Below, piece after piece: positions 10,612 to 10,839 of a stretch of DNA of 10,839 nt. This DNA is from Promethearchaeota archaeon (lineage in GTDB: Archaea; Asgardarchaeota; Lokiarchaeia; Sigynarchaeales; SOKP01): the NCBI GenBank assembly GCA_016839425.1, contig JAEOUI010000112.1:1-10839 (forward strand), in the 5' to 3' direction. Below the pieces are notes generated by a model. It saw only the letters and a program-made list of their open reading frames with translations, did not search any database and was not told the origin of the DNA. The translations under genes and the position numbers were made by a program. Position 1 is the stretch's first letter; each line of letters starts with the position of its first letter.

Positions 10612-10749
10612 GAGAGAACAAGTCTCTTCATTTAGATTTCTTTCCCTATTTTATCCGGTTAAGGTGGAAACATCCACCTTGGTTCTTTACTTAGGCGCAG
10701 TTTTATTTAATATATAATTATTGAGTCTGTTTTTACAGATAAGTAAGAG
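10612..10749. other. Gene-free spacer with one small hairpin
   Basis: No credible gene. The only clear structure is AAGGTGGA (10661-10668) / TCCACCTT (10673-10680), an 8-bp stem with loop AACA. A TATAAT at 10712-10717 lacks a convincing -35. Confidence 0.5.
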
Positions 10750-10792
10750 AAAAAAGGATTCGCCCTCGGTAGTTTTCGGCGAATCCTTTTTT
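10750..10792. terminator. Bidirectional intrinsic terminator
   Basis: Perfect 15-bp stem AAAAAAGGATTCGCC (10750-10764) / GGCGAATCCTTTTTT (10778-10792), 13-nt loop, six T's on either strand. It probably also serves a convergent leftward transcript arriving from beyond the right edge. Confidence 0.9.
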
Positions 10793-10839
10793 AATGTCAT
10801 ATTATATCTATTTTAGATCTGATTTTCTCTCATAAATCA

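Noticed and set aside
10452..10694. 80-codon rightward open frame after the basic-tail gene
   Set aside because: It runs through a terminator and two inverted repeats, has no Shine-Dalgarno site with proper spacing and encodes a Phe/Leu-rich sequence typical of a translated hairpin region.

Overview
This window looks like an accessory region of a tailed-phage (or prophage/phage-plasmid) genome from a low-GC bacterial host. It holds 20 small genes in compact co-directional blocks, with strong Shine-Dalgarno sequences and many 4-13 nt overlaps. Several products resemble anonymous small proteins often seen in phages: a 'WQLQGWFGRTA' protein, a 'CSPCAP' zinc protein, a 'NxGGWxTxxTKxRxN' protein and a 'NSGDSYAYT' protein. 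No structural, replication or integrase gene is visible, so 'phage' is an inference. Promoters are uniform: TTGACA, 16-17 bp, TATNNT, usually with a TGn extended -10 and an A/T tract upstream. This points to a host sigma-70/sigma-A polymerase, Bacillota-like but not diagnostic. TGA is used as a stop, so the code is standard.

Layout. (1) 1-2128, leftward: one promoter (2100-2128) drives six genes ending beyond the left edge; the first two are tandem paralogs. (2) 2129-2860, about 730 bp gene-free: AT-rich, with two degenerate copies of a ~150-bp element, ending in a terminator for the next block. (3) 2860-3587, leftward two-gene operon with a perfect palindrome over its -10. (4) 3650-5270, leftward five-gene operon whose first two genes are again paralogs, separated by a strong GC hairpin. 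(5) 5271-6049, ~780 bp gene-free hub where transcription diverges: three 37-bp direct repeats, several hairpins, and back-to-back promoters at 5929-5956 (leftward, into no gene) and 5987-6014 (rightward). (6) 6050-7186, two genes, one Cys-rich. (7) 7238-8944, four genes from a near-consensus promoter, two of them Cys-rich. (8) 9022-9984, a 303-aa two-domain protein; a fourth copy of the repeat motif lies upstream of its promoter. (9) 10003-10525, a solo gene for a small protein with a basic Lys/Gly/Ala tail, with G/C-richer codons, a strong SD and a strong terminator. (10) 10526-10839, gene-free, with three further hairpins.

No enzyme, toxin or defence protein can be named with confidence. 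The small proteins look like the host-interaction/accessory genes of a large phage. The most unusual content is non-coding: a bipartite motif CAAACC-N10-AAATATC present four times, a strong promoter firing into a structured gene-free stretch, a duplicated non-coding element, and a TTTAGATC motif that recurs beside terminator hairpins.
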